From: Bacteroidales bacterium UBA6192
GTDB taxonomy: Bacteria; Bacteroidota; Bacteroidia; Bacteroidales; F082
Length of the DNA stretch: 35,311 nucleotides
Direction of reading: 5' to 3'
Assembly (NCBI GenBank): GCA_002422725.1
Contig: DITE01000018.1
Span: 222-35,532, forward strand
The notes under the pieces were generated by a model, which made no database searches, was not told where the DNA came from, and saw only the letters and a program-made list of their open reading frames with translations. Position numbers and translations under genes: made by a program. Positions 32,348 through 35,311 of the stretch are shown here, piece after piece. Numbering within the stretch: the stretch's first letter is position 1; the number at the start of each line of letters is the position of its first letter.

Positions 32348-32484
32348 AATATAAGGAAGGTATGTTTCGGGCTACCTACCCAAACGTGACAAAGTGAACT
32401 AAACAACAACTATTTTATCCGTATTGAGAATACGGGGCGGTTCCGAAAAGCCACACGAGTAGGACAAACTAAAAATCTCAAGCA
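32348..32484 (+). promoter_or_regulatory. Structured 5' leader of the outer-membrane barrel mRNA
   Basis: The leader contains a perfect 7-bp hairpin with a 3-nt loop (CCGTATT/AATACGG, 32419-32435). A GGTA (32359-32362) can pair with TACC (32373-32376), and a CCTAC (32375-32379) could pair at longer range with GTAGG (32459-32463), excluding the first. The rest is A-rich, unpaired and without a reading frame. It does not fit a riboswitch class I can name; it could control stability or translation of an abundant envelope protein. Confidence 0.4.
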
Positions 32485-33096
32485 ATGAAACAACTATTTA
32501 GATTAGCTGCCATTTTAATGGTAATGGCTTTTGCAATGAATGCACAGGCACAAACAATTGGTTTAAAAGCAGGTCTAAACATGGCCAGTATGGTGATTAA
32601 GGTAGATGATGAAAAGGCAGATGACATCAAAATGAAACCAGGTTTTCATATCGGTGCTACCTTTGAAATGCCTTTTGGTGACATGCTGGCTTTTGAACCG
32701 GGAGTTCTTTTGTCAACCAAAGGTTACAAGATAGACGGAGATCCGGATGATTTTGTGTTCAATGTCATGTATGTTGAAGTCCCGCTAAATGCCAAAGCAT
32801 ATTTTGATATTGGTGATTTAAAATTGTTCGCCCTTGCGGGTCCATACATTGGAATTGGGGTTACCGGAAAGAGTAAGGTAGGTGATGATTCTGAAGATAT
32901 TGAGTGGGGTACGGAAGTGGGTGAAGCAAACAGGATTGACTATGGCCTAAACATCGGTGCCGGGGTTCAAATAGGCGCTATTGAGGCCGGTATTGGATAC
33001 GGTCTTGGACTTGGTAATATGTCCAACGCAGATGATGTGTCATACAAACACCGCGTCCTTGGCATTTCAGTGGCTTACAAACTTGGAATGAATTAA
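32485..33096 (+). CDS. Small outer-membrane beta-barrel (porin-family) protein
   Basis: The 203-residue protein has a signal peptide (MKQLFRLAAILMVMAFAMNAQA) and then an eight-stranded-barrel pattern typical of the Bacteroidetes 'outer membrane beta-barrel' family. QTIGLKAGLNMASMVIKVDD opens the barrel, FHIGATFEMPFGDMLAFEPG forms the first hairpin, YVEVPLNAKAYFDIGDLKLF the central strands, and LNIGAGVQIGAIEAGIGYGL plus GISVAYKLGMN the last strands. It carries no TonB features. Such proteins are often abundant structural or adhesive barrels. It has a strong promoter and a structured leader, and an intrinsic terminator 51 nt behind its stop codon, so it is a monocistronic transcript. Confidence 0.88.
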   Translation: MKQLFRLAAILMVMAFAMNAQAQTIGLKAGLNMASMVIKVDDEKADDIKMKPGFHIGATFEMPFGDMLAFEPGVLLSTKGYKIDGDPDDFVFNVMYVEVPLNAKAYFDIGDLKLFALAGPYIGIGVTGKSKVGDDSEDIEWGTEVGEANRIDYGLNIGAGVQIGAIEAGIGYGLGLGNMSNADDVSYKHRVLGISVAYKLGMN

Positions 33097-33147
33097 ATAA
33101 TTAACCAGATTTATAAAAGTAAATGCTCTTATTTCTTAAGCATACAG

Positions 33148-33176
33148 AATAAGCCCTGAAAAGGGCTTATTTTTTT
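33148..33176. terminator. Bidirectional terminator between barrel and ABC-F genes
   Basis: A perfect 10-bp stem (AATAAGCCCT at 33148-33157 with AGGGCTTATT at 33162-33171) with a 4-nt GAAA loop is followed by a T tract (33170-33176) on the plus strand. On the minus strand the stop codon of the ABC-F gene (33167-33169) lies inside the stem. Confidence 0.85.
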
Positions 33177-34810
33177 ACACTTCGTTCAATTTCTTTCAGA
33201 TTATCGAGTTTCTTACGACTTAGGAAGCTGTTGATATCGCCAATGTGTTCACGAACCTTTTGTTGGCCAAACTCAAACACCTTGTTCACCAATCCATCCA
33301 GAAAATCGCGGTCGTGCGACACAACAATCAGGGTTCCATCGTAGGCCATCAAAGCACTCTTCAGGATATCTTTCGTGCGCATGTCCAGGTGATTGGTGGG
33401 CTCATCAAGAATGAGCAGGTTAACCGGTTCGAGCAATAATTTGATCATCGCCAGTCGTGTTCTCTCACCTCCTGACAGCACTTTTACCTTTTTGTTCCAG
33501 CTTTCGTCGCCAAACATAAAGGCGCCCAGCAGGTCTTTTATTTTTGTGCGGATATCGCCCTTTGCCACATCATCTATGGTATTGAAAACGGTATTTTCCT
33601 CATCGAGCAAAGAAGCTTCATTCTGGGCAAAATATCCAATCTGGGTGTTGTGGCCTATGGTGAGTTTCCCCTCAAATTCCACCTGGCCCATCAGACACTT
33701 TACCATGGTCGATTTTCCTTCACCATTCTTGCCTACAAAAGCAACCCTTTGCCCGCGTTCGATGATGTATGATGCCTTGGAGAACACAAGGTGATCGCCA
33801 TACCGCTTGGCCAGGTCTTCAGCGATAACCGGATAGCTTCCCGCCCTGGGCGAAGGGGGAAACCTGAGTCTGAGCGCAGAGGTATCTTCTTCGTCAACCT
33901 CAACAGCCACCATTTTTTCGAGCATCCTGACACGCGACTGCACCTGATTGGTTTTCGAATAAGTGCCCTTGAACCTGTCGATAAAATCCTGGTTGTCGGC
34001 AATGAACTTTTTTTGTTCATCGAATTGCTTCTGTTGTTGTTCGCGTCTTTCTTTGCGCAGTTGCACGTAAGCAGAGTATTTAACCTTGTAGTCGTAGATC
34101 CTGCCGAGTGTTATTTCGATGGTGCGGTTAGTGATATTGTCCACAAATGCCCGGTCATGTGAAATCACCATTACAGCACTTGAACTGTTGATCAGGTAGT
34201 CTTCGAACCATTGAACCGATTCAATATCCATGTGGTTTGTAGGTTCATCAAGCAGAATCAGATCAGGTTTTTGAAGCAAAATCTTGGCCAGCTCGATTCG
34301 CATTCGCCATCCTCCGCTGAATTCGCTGGTGGGACGGCCAAAGTCATCGCGCGAAAACCCCAGACCAAAAAGTATTTTCTCGACCTCTGCATCAAAGTTT
34401 ATTTCTTCGATGGAGTACAATTTCTCGCTTAGTGCCGACACCTCCTCAATCAGTGTAAAATAACTATCTGATTCATAATCTGTTCGTTCAGTAAGCTGAC
34501 GGTTGAGCTCCTCAATTTCTTTTTCCATTTGGTGAATCTGGGCAAAAGCCTGAGCTGCTTCCTGAAAAACTGTTCGTGTGTCTTCGGTCAGCAAATGTTG
34601 TGGCAGATAAGCAATGACAGCATCTTTTGGCGCTGATATTTTACCTCGTGTAGCCTGTCTGACACCCCCGATAATCTTCAGCAAAGTTGATTTTCCTGCA
34701 CCGTTTTTGCCCATCAGGGCGATCCTGTCTTTTTCGTTGATTGAAAAAGTAATATCCTTGAAAAGGGTGGTGCCCCCAAACTCAACTTTTAATCCGTCAA
34801 CTGTGATCAT
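33167..34810 (-). CDS. ABC-F family ATPase (ribosome-associated)
   Basis: The 547-residue protein has two ABC ATPase cassettes and no membrane part. Cassette 1 has Walker A GKNGAGKST, signature SGGWRMRIELAK and Walker B LILLDEPTNHMD. Cassette 2 has GKNGEGKST, LSGGERTRLAMIK and LLILDEPTNHLD. A charged helical linker rich in Arg, Lys and Gln (about 240-300; KERREQQQKQFDEQ) joins them, the P-site tRNA interaction motif of ABC-F proteins. These proteins bind the ribosomal E site and relieve stalled translation; some protect against antibiotics, but this one shows the ordinary YkpA/YbiT-like housekeeping form. The last residues (EIERSVKK) lie over the terminator stem. Confidence 0.92.
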   Translation of the reverse strand: MITVDGLKVEFGGTTLFKDITFSINEKDRIALMGKNGAGKSTLLKIIGGVRQATRGKISAPKDAVIAYLPQHLLTEDTRTVFQEAAQAFAQIHQMEKEIEELNRQLTERTDYESDSYFTLIEEVSALSEKLYSIEEINFDAEVEKILFGLGFSRDDFGRPTSEFSGGWRMRIELAKILLQKPDLILLDEPTNHMDIESVQWFEDYLINSSSAVMVISHDRAFVDNITNRTIEITLGRIYDYKVKYSAYVQLRKERREQQQKQFDEQKKFIADNQDFIDRFKGTYSKTNQVQSRVRMLEKMVAVEVDEEDTSALRLRFPPSPRAGSYPVIAEDLAKRYGDHLVFSKASYIIERGQRVAFVGKNGEGKSTMVKCLMGQVEFEGKLTIGHNTQIGYFAQNEASLLDEENTVFNTIDDVAKGDIRTKIKDLLGAFMFGDESWNKKVKVLSGGERTRLAMIKLLLEPVNLLILDEPTNHLDMRTKDILKSALMAYDGTLIVVSHDRDFLDGLVNKVFEFGQQKVREHIGDINSFLSRKKLDNLKEIERSVKK

Positions 34811-35122
34811 CCGATTTTTTTAATGAGCGGCAAAGATATTGGAATTTTATGAGAGGGGAGGCCCAATGAAAATGAAAGAGCTAAATCATATTTTGAAGTG
34901 CAGAGGATTGTTTTTATTGATTATGAATCCTTTATCTCTTTGTGCAAACTGTGATTCATTGCGGAACTTTGTGATATAGCTATTGCACAGAGAGCCACCA
35001 GGAAGACACGTAGTTTCACAAAGAAAAAAATGAGTATTAAAATTGAAGCCAGCACATCAACATAGAAAGTAACCAATGCAAGAGGGAAGCGTGAGCTGAT
35101 GTGCCAGAAGCATCAGGTTGAA
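34811..35122. other. Intergenic region with an imperfect inverted repeat
   Basis: The 312 nt between the ABC-F start and the rlmH end hold no convincing gene. TCTCTTTGTGCAAACTGTGA (34935-34954) and the opposite-strand copy of CACGTAGTTTCACAAAGAAA (35007-35026) form an imperfect inverted repeat, with other cacaaag-like words between them. Such 'cacagag/cacaaag' repeats occur between genes in many environmental bacteria; origin unknown. Confidence 0.4.
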
Positions 35123-35311
35123 TTAGTCGTGGTGGTAAGGTTCGCCTTTGCTGATGGTGAGGGCGCGGTAGAGTTGTTCGAGAAAAATCAGCCGGACCAT
35201 CTGATGCGAAAAAGTCATTTTCGACAAGGATAATTTCGATTGGGCACGTGCATATACTTCCTCCGAAAAACCATATGGGCCGCCAATAGCGAAAACAATA
35301 CGCTTGCCTCC
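35123..35311 (-). CDS. rlmH: 23S rRNA (pseudouridine1915-N3)-methyltransferase RlmH, C-terminal part
   Basis: The last 62 codons of the gene lie at the window's right edge and the start is outside. The reading frame gives FAIGGPYGFSEEVYARAQSK, then LSLSKMTFSHQMVRLIFLEQ and LYRALTISKGEPYHHD followed by a stop. These are the AdoMet-binding GGPxG loop and the C-terminal knot segment 'LS.MT..HQ..R....EQ.YRA..I..G.PYH' of SPOUT-class RlmH. The enzyme methylates pseudouridine 1915 in helix 69 of 23S rRNA on assembled 70S ribosomes. The match covers every conserved block of the C-terminus, so identification is secure despite truncation. Confidence 0.95.
   Translation of the reverse strand, partial: GGKRIVFAIGGPYGFSEEVYARAQSKLSLSKMTFSHQMVRLIFLEQLYRALTISKGEPYHHD

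Overview
The window looks like chromosomal DNA of an anaerobic Bacteroidetes (Bacteroidales-type) bacterium. Direct signs are: several start-proximal TAnnTTTG boxes, the -7 element of Bacteroidetes primary-sigma promoters; no strong Shine-Dalgarno sequences; a C-terminal type IX secretion sorting domain; and oxygen-sensitive enzymes (2-oxoacid:ferredoxin oxidoreductase, lysine 2,3-aminomutase). There are no rRNA, tRNA, CRISPR or transposase genes. Both ends cut genes: a DegV protein on the left and rlmH on the right.

1-7.2 kb: the DegV C-terminus, then a fermentation block made of an ADP-forming acyl-CoA synthetase, a class I/II aminotransferase and a four-subunit 2-oxoacid:ferredoxin oxidoreductase of the VorB/KorA type. 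Together these can turn an amino acid into a 2-oxo acid, then acyl-CoA plus reduced ferredoxin, then free acid plus ATP. 7.2-8.8 kb: a TIGR02757 protein and a voltage-gated-type potassium channel with a zinc ribbon.

9-17.3 kb: signalling. A three-gene operon encodes a free-standing CarH-type B12 sensor domain (Wx9EH and ExHxxG motifs, no DNA-binding domain), a PAS histidine kinase overlapping by 4 nt with an unrecognised helical protein. A 500-nt non-coding stretch with a run of hairpins follows, then two large hybrid histidine kinases with no output protein nearby. This stretch is visibly more AT-rich than what flanks it.

17.3-24.7 kb: envelope and transport. It holds a DUF362 protein with three N-terminal membrane helices and a type IX tail, paired with a small membrane protein. 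It also holds a VOC-fold lipoprotein, a sodium:solute symporter translationally coupled to an outer-membrane barrel, and a DUF3108 protein.

24.9-28.7 kb: a compact operon of lysine 2,3-aminomutase, two D-Ala-D-Ala-ligase-like ATP-grasp enzymes and a GNAT acetyltransferase. It reads as a pathway for a small beta-lysine-containing peptide. 28.7-35.3 kb: housekeeping and envelope genes (YggS/PROSC, LTA-synthase-like transferase, secreted protein, outer-membrane barrel with a structured leader, ABC-F ATPase, rlmH).

The two best candidates for undescribed biology are the B12-sensor/kinase/helical-protein operon and the KamA/ATP-grasp/ATP-grasp/GNAT operon.
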